Shown: positions 9,686-21,899 of the stretch, piece by piece
Layout of the letters: every line of letters starts with the position of its first letter
Numbering within the stretch: the first letter of the stretch is position 1
Assembly (NCBI RefSeq): GCF_002294725.1
Contig: NZ_NSFT01000004.1
Coordinates: 124,001 to 188,000 of the forward strand
DNA length: 64,000 nt
Direction: 5' to 3'
Source: Mesorhizobium sp. WSM4313
GTDB taxonomy: Bacteria; Pseudomonadota; Alphaproteobacteria; Rhizobiales; Rhizobiaceae
Position numbers and translations under genes: made by a program
The notes under the pieces: generated by a model
Seen by the model: only the letters and a program-made list of their open reading frames with translations
Databases searched by the model: none
What the model was told of the DNA's origin: nothing

Positions 9686-10802
9686 CCTCGCCGTCGTCGT
9701 GCCCGAGCCGATTGTCGGCCGCTCGCTCTGGGGCAACGCCTGGGCGCGGCTCAAACGCAACCGGGCCGCGATGCTCAGCCTCTATTACCTGGCCTTCATC
9801 GCCGTCATCAGCATTTGCGGTCCGTGGGTCGTGCCGCATGCTTACACCACCATCTATGGCGACTATGTGCGCATGCCGCCGAGCTTTTCGGCCTATCCGA
9901 AACCCGACATGATCCAGGGTGCGCTGGGCGACGCCATCAAGCGCATGCGCGCCGACATCAAGGAATGGCACCAGGACGGCAATCGCGTCATCGTCACCGT
10001 CACCTCGACCAAGCCGATCGACGACCGCAACATCCGCTATCTCGACCGCTCCGACGCCTTCGACAACACCAGGATCGAGAACAAGTCGCCCGACGGCCTC
10101 GAGGTGACGATGAGCTCGGCCGTGAAGCAGCAATATTTCTTCTTCGGCACCGACAACACCGGCCGCGACCTGCTTTCGCGCACGCTGATGGCCGGACGCA
10201 TCTCTTTGGCCATCGGCCTGCTCGCCGGCGTCGTCGCCGGCGTCATCGGCGTCATCTACGGCGCGACCGCGGGCTTTTCGGGCGGCAAGGTCGACGAGGT
10301 GATGATGCGCATCGTCGACGTGCTCTATTCGCTGCCCTTCATCTTCTTCGTCATCATGCTGGTGGTGTTTTTCGGCCGCAACTTCGTGCTGATGTTCCTG
10401 GCCGTCGGCGCTGTGTTGTGGCTCGACATGGCGCGCATCGTGCGCGGCCAGGCGCTGTCGATCCGCAGGCAGGAATATGTCCAGGCGGCGGAGGCCATGG
10501 GCGTCGGCCAGCGCGGCATCCTGTTGCGCCATGTCATCCCCAACCTGCTTGGCCCGGTGGTCATCTACATGACGCTCTTGGTGCCGCAGGTCATCATCCT
10601 GGAGAGCTTCCTGTCCTTCCTCGGTCTAGGCGTGCAGGAGCCGATGACCAGCTGGGGCGTGCTGATTTCGGTCGGCGCCAAGAACATCGGCTACGCCAAC
10701 TGGCTGCTTTTGTTCCCGGCCTTCTTCCTCGTCTCGACGCTGTTTGCCCTGAATTTCGTCGGCGACGGCCTGCGCGACGCGCTCGATCCCAAGGACCGCT
10801 GA
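9678..10802 (+). CDS. oppC: Peptide ABC transporter permease (OppC type)
   Basis: A 374-residue permease partner of OppB. After a first membrane segment (about residues 28-50) there is an unusually long extracytoplasmic region of roughly 90 residues (YGDYVRMPPSFSAYP through VKQQYFF) before the conserved FGTDNTGRDLLSR that begins the permease core. This longer form is common in alphaproteobacterial OppC and may contact the binding protein. The EAA loop reads EYVQAAEAMGVGQRGILLR. ATG 9678 is chosen because it overlaps the oppB end. The gene is followed after one base by the ATPase. Confidence 0.92.
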   Translation: MTDLAVVVPEPIVGRSLWGNAWARLKRNRAAMLSLYYLAFIAVISICGPWVVPHAYTTIYGDYVRMPPSFSAYPKPDMIQGALGDAIKRMRADIKEWHQDGNRVIVTVTSTKPIDDRNIRYLDRSDAFDNTRIENKSPDGLEVTMSSAVKQQYFFFGTDNTGRDLLSRTLMAGRISLAIGLLAGVVAGVIGVIYGATAGFSGGKVDEVMMRIVDVLYSLPFIFFVIMLVVFFGRNFVLMFLAVGAVLWLDMARIVRGQALSIRRQEYVQAAEAMGVGQRGILLRHVIPNLLGPVVIYMTLLVPQVIILESFLSFLGLGVQEPMTSWGVLISVGAKNIGYANWLLLFPAFFLVSTLFALNFVGDGLRDALDPKDR

Positions 10803-10803
10803 G

Positions 10804-12423
<1,620 letters not shown>

Positions 12424-12451
12424 AGCCGGGGCAAGCTTGACCTCGCTCGCC

Positions 12452-12787
12452 TCACGGCGAGGACGGGCACCTCCGGTTCCGCGTCGCGACGATCACCTGC
12501 TGCTGTTGCTGCAGCCGTTCGATCCGCGCGGTTTCGCGATTGGCGATCGCCGTCTTCACGCGCTCGCCGCCGAGCAGCCATGTCGGCACGCTGGTGTTGG
12601 CGACCTTGCCGCGAGCGATTGCGGTGCGTGAAATATCGGTCGCGGTGTCGCCGACCGCATTGTTGAGCTCGGGGCAGTTCATTTTGTCGTAGTTCGCCGG
12701 GCTGATCGACGCGGTGGTCGATGAGCAGTCCGCCGCGAACAAGAGGACCGCAATTGTCGGTAGAATGGCCGTCGGCGTGAACTTCAT
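12452..12787 (-). CDS. Small secreted protein, probable lipoprotein
   Basis: A 111-residue protein of unknown function. The start MKFTPTAILPTIAVLLFAADC gives a hydrophobic leader ending in AADC; Asp just before the Cys is unusual for a lipobox, so processing as a lipoprotein is plausible but not certain. The mature part contains KMNCPELNNAV, a glutamine run (QQQQQ) in a helical segment, and a late Cys, suggesting a disulfide. I chose ATG 12787 because it places the leader at the N-terminus; the longer frame adds only 42 charged residues. The pattern of a short Cys-containing lipoprotein with a helical coil is common in Rhizobiales. I do not recognise the family. Confidence 0.6.
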   Translation of the reverse strand: MKFTPTAILPTIAVLLFAADCSSTTASISPANYDKMNCPELNNAVGDTATDISRTAIARGKVANTSVPTWLLGGERVKTAIANRETARIERLQQQQQVIVATRNRRCPSSP

Positions 12788-12929
12788 ACTCTCAACCCTG
12801 GTTCGCCGTCCTGCGGTCCCGCGCATCCAGGAGCATGGCGGGTTGCCATTAGGCCAAAGTGAGAAACCGTTGTCGAGCGTTGTCGCACGATTCTGTTTTC
12901 GAAGATCAGACATCGTTCGAGCGACGGGA

Positions 12930-12957
12930 TTGGCATAATATGCTATCCCCCTATATC
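12930..12957 (+). promoter_or_regulatory. Candidate promoter and operator of the first parDE pair
   Basis: TTGGCA (12930-12935) and TATATC (12952-12957) are spaced by 16 bases and resemble sigma-70 -35 and -10 elements. A perfect 11-bp palindrome GCATAATATGC (12933-12943) overlaps the -35 element, where a ParD-type antitoxin would be expected to repress its own operon. The parD start follows 29 bases after the -10. Confidence 0.42.
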
Positions 12958-12986
12958 ATGCCTGTTGAATTGGAGCTGATACCGCG

Positions 12987-13280
12987 ATGCCGACCCGCAA
13001 TGTTGTCCTGACGGAACACCTCGAAGAGGTGATCGATCGGCTGGTGAAAACCGGGCGTTATCAGAACGCCAGCGAGGTATTGCGTGACGGCTTGCGGCTG
13101 ATCGAGCAGCGCGAGGCGAGGGAGTCGGCAAAGCTGGCTGCGCTCCGGGAGGCAGCCAGCATCGGTTTCCACGACATCGAGCAAGGCCGTTTCGAGGATA
13201 TTGCTGGAGACAGTCTCGAAAAATTTATGAATGGCCTGGGGCGGCAGGCAAGCTTACGCGCGAAAAAATCAGGCTTGTAA
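12987..13280 (+). CDS. Type II antitoxin, ParD family
   Basis: A 97-residue ribbon-helix-helix antitoxin. The N-terminal 50 residues carry the DNA-binding fold (NVVLTEHLEEVIDRLVKTGRYQNASEVLRDGLRLIEQRE), with the ParD signature GRYQNASEVLRDGLR, and the rest is the flexible toxin-wrapping tail. It should neutralise the ParE-like toxin encoded four bases downstream and, with it, repress the promoter at 12930-12957. The start is ATG 12987 with a GGAG 11 bases upstream. Confidence 0.88.
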   Translation: MPTRNVVLTEHLEEVIDRLVKTGRYQNASEVLRDGLRLIEQREARESAKLAALREAASIGFHDIEQGRFEDIAGDSLEKFMNGLGRQASLRAKKSGL

Positions 13281-13284
13281 CGCC

Positions 13285-13650
13285 ATGGTCCTGTACCGGC
13301 TTTCAGCAGCCGCGAAGGAAGACATCGTTCAAATACTCGCCTACACGGAAGTCAATTTCGGCGAGATCGCGCGTGTCCGTTACGAAGGGTTGCTGATTGC
13401 GGCGCTGCGCGACATTGCTGCCGATCCCGAACGGGTGGGCAGCATCGCCCGCGCGGACCTGGGAAACAATATCCGCAGCTATCACTTGCGCTATAGTCGG
13501 GATCGAGCACGGACCGAACACGGCATTGTTCTGCGACCACGCCATTTCCTGCTCTACCGGATGACGCTTGAGGTCATCGGAATTGGCCGCGTTCTCCACG
13601 ACGCGATGGAACTCCGGCGCCATCTGCCGGAGAGCTACGGCGACGATTGA
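13285..13650 (+). CDS. Type II toxin, ParE/RelE family
   Basis: A 121-residue RelE/ParE-superfamily toxin: YRLSAAAKEDIVQILAYTEVNFG at the N-terminus is the helical hairpin of the family, followed by beta strands ending in FLLYRMTLEVIGIGRVLHDAMEL. ParE members poison DNA gyrase; RelE members cut mRNA; the sequence favours ParE, partly because of the ParD partner. An upstream alternative start at 13231 would overlap parD and is less likely than ATG 13285, four bases after the parD stop. The C-terminal LRRHLPESYGDD is slightly longer than usual. Confidence 0.86.
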   Translation: MVLYRLSAAAKEDIVQILAYTEVNFGEIARVRYEGLLIAALRDIAADPERVGSIARADLGNNIRSYHLRYSRDRARTEHGIVLRPRHFLLYRMTLEVIGIGRVLHDAMELRRHLPESYGDD

Positions 13651-13709
13651 CGGCAGTCCGGATTTCAGACGGATGGCGATTTCGGGAAAGGCCAAGTGCT
13701 TGTTTTTTC

Positions 13710-13786
13710 TGGTCGGAGTGGCAGGATTTGAACCTGCGACCCCCTCGTCCCGAACGAGGTGCGCTACCAGACTGCGCTACACTCCG
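13710..13786 (-). tRNA. tRNA-Pro(CGG)
   Basis: The minus strand folds as a full cloverleaf: a 7-bp acceptor stem (CGGAGTG with CACTCCG), D arm GCGC...GCGC, anticodon stem CCTCG/CGAGG around loop TTCGGGA with anticodon CGG, and T arm GCAGG/CCTGC around TTCAAAT. The 3' CCA is encoded (13710-13712 on the plus strand reads TGG). It reads codon CCG, a frequent proline codon in this GC-rich DNA. No direct repeat or integrase nearby suggests use as an integration site. Confidence 0.96.
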
Positions 13787-13976
13787 TGACCAGACCGCGG
13801 GCTTATAGCTGCCGCTTTCCGATCCTGCAAGCGGCAATGGCAGTCCTTCTGTCGCATTTCCTTTCTTTCGCGGAGCTTGCCCGAGTGGCATAGGATTTGG
13901 CTGTCGGGTAAAGGTGGGCTTAAAGGCTTTTGTCGTAAGTCCGACCCATGGAGCCGGACTTTTGACAGGGTCGTTC

Positions 13977-16217
13977 ATGAGCCAGCGCATCGTCAGTTTC
14001 GTCATGAGCGGCGGCGTCGGGTCGCGGCTGTGGCCGCTATCGCGCGAGGATAACCCCAAGCAGTTCCACGACTTCTCCGGCGATGGCTCGATGCTGGCCA
14101 AGACCGTGCGCCGGCTGGCGGCGCGCACGCAAGGCGAGACGCCGATTTTCCTGATCGCCTCGGAGCGTCACGCCGACCGCGTCCATGCCGACCTTGCCGG
14201 CATCGATCTGGCCGGCGGCGGACCGCTGTTCGAGCCGACGGGCCGCAACACGGCCGCCGCCGTGGCGCTGGCCAGCCTGCGCACGCTCTCCGACTATGGC
14301 GACGAATTGGTTCTGGTGGTGCCGTCCGATCATGAGATCTCGACGCCTGGCCAGTTCTGGCAAAGCATCGAGGCGGGCGCTGCCGCGGCAAATGCCGGCC
14401 GGCTCGTGGTGTTCGGCCTGAAACCGACACAGCCCGAGACCGGCTATGGCTATATCGAGGTCGGGGCAGGCCAGGACGGTGTCTTCGACGTCTCGCGCTT
14501 CGTCGAGAAGCCCGATCTTGCCACCGCGCAGGCCTATGTCGACGCCGGCAGCTTCTACTGGAACACCGGCATCTTCCTGTTCCGCGCCGGCGCCATGCGC
14601 GACGCCTTCGCGGCCCATGAACCGAAAATCTGGCGGACGACGGAAGCCGCCTACAAGGCTGCGACCAGCGATCTGTCCGGCCTCTATATGCCGCTGGACC
14701 TTTATTCCGCGATCCCGTCGACCTCGATCGACTACGCCATCATGGAGCAGGCGAAAGATATCGCCATGGTGCCCGCCGGCTTCCGCTGGAACGATCTCGG
14801 CTCCTGGCAGTCGCTGCTCGATGTCGGCCCGTCCGACAAGGGCGGCAACGTCATCGTTGGAGACGTCGTCGCCATCGATTGCGAGAATTCCTATATCCGC
14901 AGCGAGAGTCGGCTGCTGTCGGCCATCGGCATGAAGGACGTGGCGATCGTCTCCACGGCCGATGCGACGTTCGTCGCGCCGGTCAGCCACAGCCAGCACG
15001 TCAAGAAGATCGTCGAGCAACTGGAGAAATCCGGCCGGCTCGAAACAAGGTTCACGCCGGCGCATGACCGCGTCATCGAGAGCGGCGCCTGGCGGCGCCG
15101 CGTGCGCCACTGGCTGTTCGAGGAGACGCTGCCGCTATGGTCGACGCTCGGCGTCGACGAACGCCATGGCGGCTTCCACGAGGCGCTGGGCTTCGACGCC
15201 GCGCCGCTGATGAAACCCAAGCGCATGCGCACCCAGGCGCGTCAGGTCTATGCTTTCGCGGTCGCCAAGGAGCGCGGCTGGGACGGCCCGGCCGACCGGC
15301 TGATCGCGCACGGCATCGACTTCATGGCGGGGCAGGGCCGCACCGATCGCGGCGGCTGGGTGCGCACGCTCAACATCGACGGCTCGGTCGCCGATCCGGT
15401 CGAGGATGCCTACGACCATTCCTGCGTGCTTCTGGCGCTCGCTCACGCCCATATGTCGGGCCATCCCGACGCGTTGCGGCTCGCAGAGGAGACATTCGCC
15501 TTCCTCGACGCGCATCTGGAGGATGCCCGCCTGACCGGCTTTCTGGAAACCTCCGACGGCGCGGAGGAACGGCGCTCCAATCCGCACATGCATCTGCTCG
15601 AGGCCTTCCTCGCCTGGCACAAGGCGACGGGCGAGCGCGCCTATCTGCGCCGCGCGGCACGCATCATCGATCTTTTCCGCAGCCATTTCTTCGATGCCGA
15701 AAGCTGGACACTGGGTGAATATTTCGACGACGGCTGGAAGCCGGCGGCGGGCGAGAAGCGGAGCTGGACCGAGCCTGGCCATCACTTCGAATGGGCCTCG
15801 CTGCTGGTCGATTTCGCCGCTCGCAGCGGCCAGGGCGAACTCACCGCTTTCGCGCGCAAGCTCTATGCCTCGGCCGTTGCCAACGGCCTCAACCGCGCCA
15901 CCGGCCTCGCCTATGGCGCCGTCTCGCGCCAGGGACTGCCGCTCGACACGGTCTCGCGAAGCTGGCCGCAGGCCGAGGCGATCAAAGCGGCGATCGCGCT
16001 GGACGGCTCGGGCGGACCGGACCTCAAGCCCGAGATCGAGGCGCGCGTCGGCCGCCTGTTCCGCTGGCACATAGATCCGGCGCCGCTCGGCCTGTGGATC
16101 GACCGCATCGACGAGCGTGGCCGTTCGCTGGCGACCGACGTGCCGGCCAGCATCTTCTACCACCTAGTCTGTGCGCTGACGCAGTATCTGGACGGAACGA
16201 CGGAGAAGTCTCAGTAG
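13977..16217 (+). CDS. Mannose-1-phosphate guanylyltransferase fused to AGE-family epimerase/isomerase
   Basis: A 746-residue two-domain protein. Residues 1-350 are a ManC-type nucleotidyltransferase, with [17 protein letters not shown] as the nucleotide-binding loop, [16 protein letters not shown], and FVEKPD. It would make GDP-mannose from mannose-1-phosphate and GTP. Residues 365-746 are an alpha/alpha barrel of the N-acylglucosamine 2-epimerase/mannose isomerase type ([29 protein letters not shown]-like [22 protein letters not shown]). Usual bifunctional ManC proteins carry a cupin phosphomannose isomerase at this place, so here a different fold appears to supply the isomerase step. ATG 13977 gives the correct family start. 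The 3' end overlaps convergent betB by 7 bases. Confidence 0.87.
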   Translation: MSQRIVSFVMSGGVGSRLWPLSREDNPKQFHDFSGDGSMLAKTVRRLAARTQGETPIFLIASERHADRVHADLAGIDLAGGGPLFEPTGRNTAAAVALASLRTLSDYGDELVLVVPSDHEISTPGQFWQSIEAGAAAANAGRLVVFGLKPTQPETGYGYIEVGAGQDGVFDVSRFVEKPDLATAQAYVDAGSFYWNTGIFLFRAGAMRDAFAAHEPKIWRTTEAAYKAATSDLSGLYMPLDLYSAIPSTSIDYAIMEQAKDIAMVPAGFRWNDLGSWQSLLDVGPSDKGGNVIVGDVVAIDCENSYIRSESRLLSAIGMKDVAIVSTADATFVAPVSHSQHVKKIVEQLEKSGRLETRFTPAHDRVIESGAWRRRVRHWLFEETLPLWSTLGVDERHGGFHEALGFDAAPLMKPKRMRTQARQVYAFAVAKERGWDGPADRLIAHGIDFMAGQGRTDRGGWVRTLNIDGSVADPVEDAYDHSCVLLALAHAHMSGHPDALRLAEETFAFLDAHLEDARLTGFLETSDGAEERRSNPHMHLLEAFLAWHKATGERAYLRRAARIIDLFRSHFFDAESWTLGEYFDDGWKPAAGEKRSWTEPGHHFEWASLLVDFAARSGQGELTAFARKLYASAVANGLNRATGLAYGAVSRQGLPLDTVSRSWPQAEAIKAAIALDGSGGPDLKPEIEARVGRLFRWHIDPAPLGLWIDRIDERGRSLATDVPASIFYHLVCALTQYLDGTTEKSQ

Positions 16218-17674
16218 GGCGCTGCCACGTCCCCCGTCTCGACATAAACCGCCTTCAGCTGCGAATAATGCGCCAGCGCGGCCAGCGAATTCTCGCGGCC
16301 GATCCCGGACTGCTTGACGCCGCCGAAAGGCATTTCCACCGGCGTGAGATTGTAGGCGTTGATCCAGCAGGTGCCGGCCTGCAGCTCGGCGATGACGCGA
16401 TGCGCGCGCGGCAGGTCGCGCGTGAACACGCCCGCCGCCAGACCGAATTCGGTATCGTTGGCGCGCTCGATCACCTCGTCCTCGCTGCCGAATTTGAGCA
16501 CGCTCATCACCGGTCCGAAAATCTCCTCGCGCGCGATCCGCATGGTGTCGGCGACATTGGTGAACACCGTAGGCTCGATGAAAAAACCGCCTTCGAAACC
16601 CTGCAGTGACGGCAAATTGCCGCCGCAGGCTAGGCTGGCGCCATCCTGCTTGCCGGCTTCGATATAGGACACGACCTTGTCCTGCTGCGCCTTGCTAACC
16701 AGCGGACCCATCTGCGTTTCCGGATCGAGCGGGTCGCCGATGCGGATTTTCTTGGTGCGCTCGACAAGCCGCTCGACGAAGCGGTCGTGCAGGCCCTTCT
16801 GCACGAAGACGCGCGTGCCGTTCGAGCAGATCTGGCCGGTAGAGTAGAAGTTGCCGAGCATGGCGCCGCCGATGGCGTTCTCGAGATCGGCGTCGTCGAA
16901 GACGATCAGCGGCGACTTGCCGCCGAGCTCCATCGTCGCGTGCTTCATCTTCGAGCCGGCAAGCGACAGCACCTTGCGGCCGGTCGGCACCGAGCCGGTC
17001 ACCGAAACTTTTGCCACGACGTCGTGGCCGACAAGACCGGCGCCGACATCGCCATAGCCTTGCACGACATTGAACAGCCCGTCGGGCAGGCCGGCCTCTG
17101 AATAGATCTCGGCCAGCGCCAGCGCCGAAAGCGGTGTGTTCTCCGACGGCTTGAACACCATGGCATTGCCCATGGCCAAGGCCGGCGCCGACTTCCAGCC
17201 GGCGATCTGGATCGGATAGTTCCAGGCGCCGATGCCGACGCAAACGCCGAGCGGCTCGCGTCGCGTGTAGGCGAAGGGTCCGCCGAGATCGATCATCTCG
17301 CCATTGAAGGCGGCGACCGCTCCGGCGAAATATTCCAGGCAGTCGGCTGCCGAAGGGGCGTCGGCCACCAGCGTCTCCTGGATAGCCTTGCCGGTGTCCA
17401 GCGTCTCGATGCGGGCCAGATCGGCATTGCGTGCGCGCAGGATGTCAGCTGCGCGGCGCAGGATGCGGCCGCGTTCGACAGGCTTCAACCGTGCCCAGGC
17501 CGGCTGCGCGGCCCGGGCGGCTTCGATGGCGAGCTCCAGAACGTTCGGCGTCGCTGAATGCAGCGTTGCGATGGTCTCGCCCGTCGCCGGATAGATCACC
17601 GGCAGCGGCGCACCGCCTTCGTCCTCGATGTAGCGGCCGTTGACGTAGTGCGATGCCGTCGGTTGGGCGCGCAT
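16211..17674 (-). CDS. betB: Betaine-aldehyde dehydrogenase
   Basis: A 487-residue NAD(P)-dependent aldehyde dehydrogenase that oxidises betaine aldehyde to glycine betaine, the last step from choline. Catalytic residues are in place: Asn152 in GAWNYP, general base Glu249 in ELGGKSP, nucleophile Cys283 in GQICSNG. The order betA then betB on the same strand behind choline-sulfatase and BetI supports the substrate. ATG 17674 is chosen; 41 more codons upstream are open but look non-coding and run back toward betA. The gap to betA is about 50 bases. Confidence 0.94.
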   Translation of the reverse strand: MRAQPTASHYVNGRYIEDEGGAPLPVIYPATGETIATLHSATPNVLELAIEAARAAQPAWARLKPVERGRILRRAADILRARNADLARIETLDTGKAIQETLVADAPSAADCLEYFAGAVAAFNGEMIDLGGPFAYTRREPLGVCVGIGAWNYPIQIAGWKSAPALAMGNAMVFKPSENTPLSALALAEIYSEAGLPDGLFNVVQGYGDVGAGLVGHDVVAKVSVTGSVPTGRKVLSLAGSKMKHATMELGGKSPLIVFDDADLENAIGGAMLGNFYSTGQICSNGTRVFVQKGLHDRFVERLVERTKKIRIGDPLDPETQMGPLVSKAQQDKVVSYIEAGKQDGASLACGGNLPSLQGFEGGFFIEPTVFTNVADTMRIAREEIFGPVMSVLKFGSEDEVIERANDTEFGLAAGVFTRDLPRAHRVIAELQAGTCWINAYNLTPVEMPFGGVKQSGIGRENSLAALAHYSQLKAVYVETGDVAAPY

Positions 17675-17723
17675 GGCTTTCTCCAGAACTGTTGGCCGAT
17701 CGGGCGGTCTGCCCGACAATGCC

Positions 17724-19376
17724 CTATCGGTCCGCCACCTGCCAGCGCGGATTGATCCACGGTTCCTGGTTGGATGGCGCCAGCGGCGTTCGGCCAAGGA
17801 TGTGGTCGGACGCCTTCTCGCCGGTCATGATCGAGGGCGCGTTGAGGTTGCCGTTGGTCACCCGCGGGAAGATCGAGGAGTCGGCGACGCGCAGCCCCTC
17901 GACGCCGATCACCCGGCATTCCGGATCGACGACACTGGTCAGGTCGTCGGCGCGGCCCATCCTGCAGGTGCCGCAAGGATGGTAGGCGCTCTCGGCATGG
18001 TCGCGGATGAAGGCGTCGAGCTCGTCGTCCGACTGCACATGGCTGCCCGGTGAAATCTCCTTGCCGCGAAAGCCGTCGAAGGCTTTCTGGCCGAAAATCT
18101 CGCGCGTAAGCCGGATGCAGTGGCGGAACTCGCTCCAGTCGTCCGGATGCGACATATAGTTGAAGCGGATCACCGGCTTGGCCTTCGGATCGGGCGAGCG
18201 CAAGCTCACCGAGCCGCGGGACTTCGAGCGCATCGGGCCGACATGCGCCTGGAAGCCGTGCGACTTCGCCGCCGACTTGCCGTCATAGCGCACGGCCGCC
18301 GGGATGAAGTGGTACTGGATATCGGGATAGTCGATGCCGGCCTGCGAACGCACGAAGGCTGCCGCCTCGAAATGATTGGTGGCGCCAAGGCCGGTCTTGA
18401 AGAACAGCCATTGCGCGCCGATCAGCGCCTTGGAGAAGGGATTGAGCACCGAGTTCAGCGTGATCGGCTTGGTCGATTCCTGCTGGATATAAAGCTCCAG
18501 GTGGTCCTGCAGATTGGCGCCGACGCCCGGCCGGTCGGCAACCACCTGGATGCCGTTTTCCTGGAGATGCGCACCCGGGCCGATGCCTGACAGCATCAGG
18601 ATCTTCGGCGAATTGATCGACGACGCCGCGACGATCACCTCACGGCGCGCCTTAACGACCTGAATCTTTTTGTCAGCTTCGATCTCGACGCCGATCGCGC
18701 GTTGATTCTCGATTACCACGCGCCGGGCGAAACCCTTGAGCAGCCTGACATTTCCGCGTCTGAGAGCCGGCTTGAGATAGGCGTTCGCCGCCGACCAGCG
18801 GCGGCCGCCCAGAATGGTCTGTTCCATCGGCCCGAAACCTTCCTGCTTGGAGCCGTTATAGTCGTCGGTCAGCTCGAACCCGGCCTGGCGGCCCGCCTCA
18901 ACGAAGGCGCCGTAGAGCGGATTTTTCCGAGTGCCGCGCTGCACATGCAGTGGCCCGCCTTTGCCGCGCCAGCCATCCTCGCCGCCGTCGCAATCCTCCA
19001 TGCGCTTGAAATACGGAAGCACGTCGGCAAACGCCCAGCCTGCGGCGCCCTGTTCGGCCCAGTGGTCGAAGTCATGCGCATGTCCGCGCACATAGACCAT
19101 GCCGTTGATCGAGGACGAGCCGCCGATCACCTTGCCGCGCGGGGTGGCAAGCACGCGCCCGCCGAGATGCGGCTCGGGCTCGCTGGCGAACCCCCAGTCG
19201 TAGAGGCTCATATTGAGCGGGATCGATAGCGCCGATGGCATCTGGATCAGCGGCCCCATATCGGTGCCGCCGAACTCGATGACGATCACTGAATGCTTGC
19301 CGTCTTCCGACAGCCGGTAGGCCATGGCCGAGCCGGCGGAGCCGGAGCCGATGATGACGAAATCCGCTTCAAGCAT
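17724..19376 (-). CDS. betA: Choline dehydrogenase
   Basis: A 550-residue GMC-family flavoenzyme oxidising choline to betaine aldehyde at the inner membrane, passing electrons to the respiratory chain. The FAD-binding GSGSAGS is at residues 10-16; the GMC signature appears as [18 protein letters not shown] near 85-100; the catalytic region is [15 protein letters not shown] near 455-470, with the conserved C-terminal [10 protein letters not shown]. Length is typical of BetA. Its start lies inside the end of the upstream PLP-enzyme gene (8-base overlap), showing tight coupling. Confidence 0.94.
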   Translation of the reverse strand: MLEADFVIIGSGSAGSAMAYRLSEDGKHSVIVIEFGGTDMGPLIQMPSALSIPLNMSLYDWGFASEPEPHLGGRVLATPRGKVIGGSSSINGMVYVRGHAHDFDHWAEQGAAGWAFADVLPYFKRMEDCDGGEDGWRGKGGPLHVQRGTRKNPLYGAFVEAGRQAGFELTDDYNGSKQEGFGPMEQTILGGRRWSAANAYLKPALRRGNVRLLKGFARRVVIENQRAIGVEIEADKKIQVVKARREVIVAASSINSPKILMLSGIGPGAHLQENGIQVVADRPGVGANLQDHLELYIQQESTKPITLNSVLNPFSKALIGAQWLFFKTGLGATNHFEAAAFVRSQAGIDYPDIQYHFIPAAVRYDGKSAAKSHGFQAHVGPMRSKSRGSVSLRSPDPKAKPVIRFNYMSHPDDWSEFRHCIRLTREIFGQKAFDGFRGKEISPGSHVQSDDELDAFIRDHAESAYHPCGTCRMGRADDLTSVVDPECRVIGVEGLRVADSSIFPRVTNGNLNAPSIMTGEKASDHILGRTPLAPSNQEPWINPRWQVADR

Positions 19377-20370
19377 TGTTCATGTGCGCCATAAAGTCGG
19401 CGAGCGAGACATTGCCGCCGGTTGCAACCACAAGGACGGTCTTGTCCTTCACATCCACCTTGCCGCCGAGCAGCGCCGCGAGCGATGCCGCGCCCGAAGG
19501 TTCGAGCACCAGCTTCATCCGCTCGAACGCGATCTTCATCGCCCGCCGCACCGAGGCGTCGTCGACGGTGACACCGCGCACCCCGGCAGCGCTCACCGCC
19601 GCGAAGGGCGCGTCGCCGGGCTTGCGCGCCATCAGCCCGTCGCAGATCGATTTCGGCCCGATCGGCATGGTCTCGATCGCGCCATGCGCCAGCGACGAGC
19701 CCATGCCGTTGAAACCTTCCGGCTCGACGGCGATGATCTCGGTCTTGGGCGACAGATAGTGGAAGGCCAGCGAAACACCGCCGATCAGTCCGCCGCCGCC
19801 GACCGAGCAGAACACCAGGTCGGCCTGCGCCTTCTTCATTGCCAGCTGGTCGAGCGCTTCAAGCCCCGCGCCGGCCTGGCCGGCCACGATCTCAGGATCG
19901 TCGAAGGGATGCAGCAAGGTGAGGTGCTCGCTCTCGGCGATCTCGCGCGCCTTTGCAGCCGCAACTTCCTCGCGGGCGCGCTCGCCATGGTCGGTCAGCA
20001 CCACGCGCGCGCCATAACCGGCGGTCGCGTCGCGCTTGGCGGCGGGCGCGTCGATCGGCATGACGATGGTGACGGGAATGCCCAGCGCCTGGCCGGCCGC
20101 CGCCAGCCCTTGCGCGAAATTGCCGGAGGAATAGGCGACGACCCCCTTTTTCGCTTCATCCGGCGAAAGCCGGTTCAACCGCCAATAGGCGCCGCGCACC
20201 TTGAAGGAGCCGGCCCATTGCAGCGACTCCGGCTTGACGAAGATCCGCGCTGCACCTGTCTCTTTTGCGAGCGCCGCCGACTCCAGCAGCGGCGTCACCT
20301 GCGTGGCCGTCGAGGTGACGGCATAGGCCTGTTTCAGATGGTCGAGTGTGGGAACGAGAACGTCAGCCAT
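19369..20370 (-). CDS. PLP-dependent serine/threonine dehydratase-like enzyme in the bet operon
   Basis: A 333-residue fold-type II PLP enzyme of the threonine ammonia-lyase/serine dehydratase family. The PLP lysine is Lys57 in [10 protein letters not shown]; the substrate loop SSGNFAQG and phosphate cradle GGGGLIGG are present. There is no C-terminal ACT regulatory domain, so it resembles catabolic rather than biosynthetic threonine deaminases. EutB-like hydroxyectoine dehydratases are an alternative. The start overlaps the betC stop (TAATG) and its end overlaps betA, so it is a full member of the operon. Betaine breakdown yields glycine and serine, so a deaminase feeding pyruvate would fit; that link is inference. 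Confidence 0.85.
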   Translation of the reverse strand: MADVLVPTLDHLKQAYAVTSTATQVTPLLESAALAKETGAARIFVKPESLQWAGSFKVRGAYWRLNRLSPDEAKKGVVAYSSGNFAQGLAAAGQALGIPVTIVMPIDAPAAKRDATAGYGARVVLTDHGERAREEVAAAKAREIAESEHLTLLHPFDDPEIVAGQAGAGLEALDQLAMKKAQADLVFCSVGGGGLIGGVSLAFHYLSPKTEIIAVEPEGFNGMGSSLAHGAIETMPIGPKSICDGLMARKPGDAPFAAVSAAGVRGVTVDDASVRRAMKIAFERMKLVLEPSGAASLAALLGGKVDVKDKTVLVVATGGNVSLADFMAHMNNA

Positions 20371-21899
20371 TATTCGCCTCTCGGATAGCGTTTGCTCTCT
20401 TCGAGATTGTCGAGGTTCATGTGGTTGCGCATGTAGCGTTCCGACGCCTTCTGCAGCGGCTGGAAATCCCACGGGTAGTAGGCGCCGTTGCGCAGCGCCG
20501 GATAGACGACCCAGCGGCGCGCCTGGCTTTCGCGCACGGCGGCGTCGAAGGCAGCCATGTCCCAGCGGGCCCTGACCTTGTCCATGAACATCGCCACCAG
20601 GCCTGCGTTCGCCGGATCCTCGGCGAGGTTGTCACGCTCGAGCGGATCGGTATCGAGATCGAACAGTTGCGGCGCGTCGAGCTCGCAATGGACGAATTTG
20701 TATTTCCCGTCGCGCATCGCGACCAGCGGCGCGTAGGAGCCTTCGGCCGCATACTCCATCAGCACCGGCCCGCTTCGCGCCCTGCCGTCGAGCAGCGGCA
20801 GCAGCGACTGGCCGTCGGTCCACGGCGCGATTGCGGCGATGTCTATGCCGGCGAGGTCGCAGAGCGTCGGCGTCACGTCGAGATTGGAAACTGGTGTCTT
20901 GATCGGCCCGGCCGGAACGCCCTTGCCGGCAATCATCAGCGGCACGCGGGCAGATCCCTCGAAGAAGCTCATCTTGAACCACAGGCCGCGTTCGCCCAGC
21001 ATGTCGCCGTGGTCCGAACAGAACAGGACAGTGGTGTCGTCGAGCATGCGGGTACGCTTGAGGACGTCCAGAATCTCGCCCAGCTTGTCGTCGACATAGG
21101 AGATGTTGGCGAAATAGCCGCGCCGCGAACGGCGCACCTGTTCCGGCGTGATCTCGAAGGCTTGATAGTCGCTGGCCCGGTAGAGCCGTTGCGAATGCGT
21201 ATCCTGCTCGTCATGCGGGATGAACGGGGTTTCAGGATCGAGCGCCTGGCAGTTCTCGTAGAGATCCCAATATTGCTTGCGCGCCACATAGGGGTCGTGC
21301 GGATGCGACAGCGAAACGGTAAGGCACCAGGGACGGTGACCCGCATCGTCCTGCTCGCGCGACAGCTGGTAGAGTTTTTGCGTGGCCAGGAACACGACCT
21401 CGTCGTCATACTCCATTTGGTTGGTGATCTCGGCGACGCCGGCACCGGTGACCGAACCCAGATTGTGATACCACCAGTCGATCCGCTCGCCGGGCTTGCG
21501 GTAGTCCGGCGTCCAACCGAAATCGGCGGGATAGATGTCGGTGGTCAGCCGCTCCTCGAAACCGTGCAACTGGTCGGGCCCGACGAAGTGCATCTTGCCG
21601 GACAGGCAGGTATAATAGTCGGCGGCGCGCAGATGGTGGGCGAAGGTCGGAATGGAAGACGTGAACTCGGCGGCGTTGTCATAGACCCCGGTGCGCGATG
21701 GCAATTGCCCGCTCATGAACGAAGCGCGGCCAGGCGCGCAGAGCGGCGAGGCGGTGTAATTGTTGGCGAAGCGCGCCGAGCGCGCGGCAAGCGCCTTCAG
21801 GTGCGGCGCGTGCAGGAAGTCCGCCGGGCCGTCCGGAAAGAACGTGCCGTTGAGCTGATCGACCATGACGATCAGGAAATTGGGTCGCCGGGTGGTCAA
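20370..21899 (-). CDS. betC: Choline-sulfatase
   Basis: A 509-residue type I sulfatase releasing choline from choline-O-sulfate. The formylglycine motif is [10 protein letters not shown] with Cys54 as the residue converted to formylglycine and Arg58 supporting it; metal ligands appear in [12 protein letters not shown] and [12 protein letters not shown]. The C-terminal choline-sulfatase extension ([19 protein letters not shown]) that shapes the choline pocket is present and separates it from generic arylsulfatases. There is no signal peptide, so it acts in the cytoplasm. It overlaps betI upstream by 4 bases (ATGA). Confidence 0.94.
   Translation of the reverse strand: MTTRRPNFLIVMVDQLNGTFFPDGPADFLHAPHLKALAARSARFANNYTASPLCAPGRASFMSGQLPSRTGVYDNAAEFTSSIPTFAHHLRAADYYTCLSGKMHFVGPDQLHGFEERLTTDIYPADFGWTPDYRKPGERIDWWYHNLGSVTGAGVAEITNQMEYDDEVVFLATQKLYQLSREQDDAGHRPWCLTVSLSHPHDPYVARKQYWDLYENCQALDPETPFIPHDEQDTHSQRLYRASDYQAFEITPEQVRRSRRGYFANISYVDDKLGEILDVLKRTRMLDDTTVLFCSDHGDMLGERGLWFKMSFFEGSARVPLMIAGKGVPAGPIKTPVSNLDVTPTLCDLAGIDIAAIAPWTDGQSLLPLLDGRARSGPVLMEYAAEGSYAPLVAMRDGKYKFVHCELDAPQLFDLDTDPLERDNLAEDPANAGLVAMFMDKVRARWDMAAFDAAVRESQARRWVVYPALRNGAYYPWDFQPLQKASERYMRNHMNLDNLEESKRYPRGE

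Noticed and set aside
12446..12461. Terminator between oppDF and the lipoprotein gene.
   Set aside because: The stem CTCGCC/GGCGAG is short, has no T-run and lies partly in coding sequence.
13710..13786. tRNA-Pro as the attachment site of an integrated island.
   Set aside because: No integrase, no direct repeat of the tRNA 3' end nearby, and no change in gene style across the boundary.
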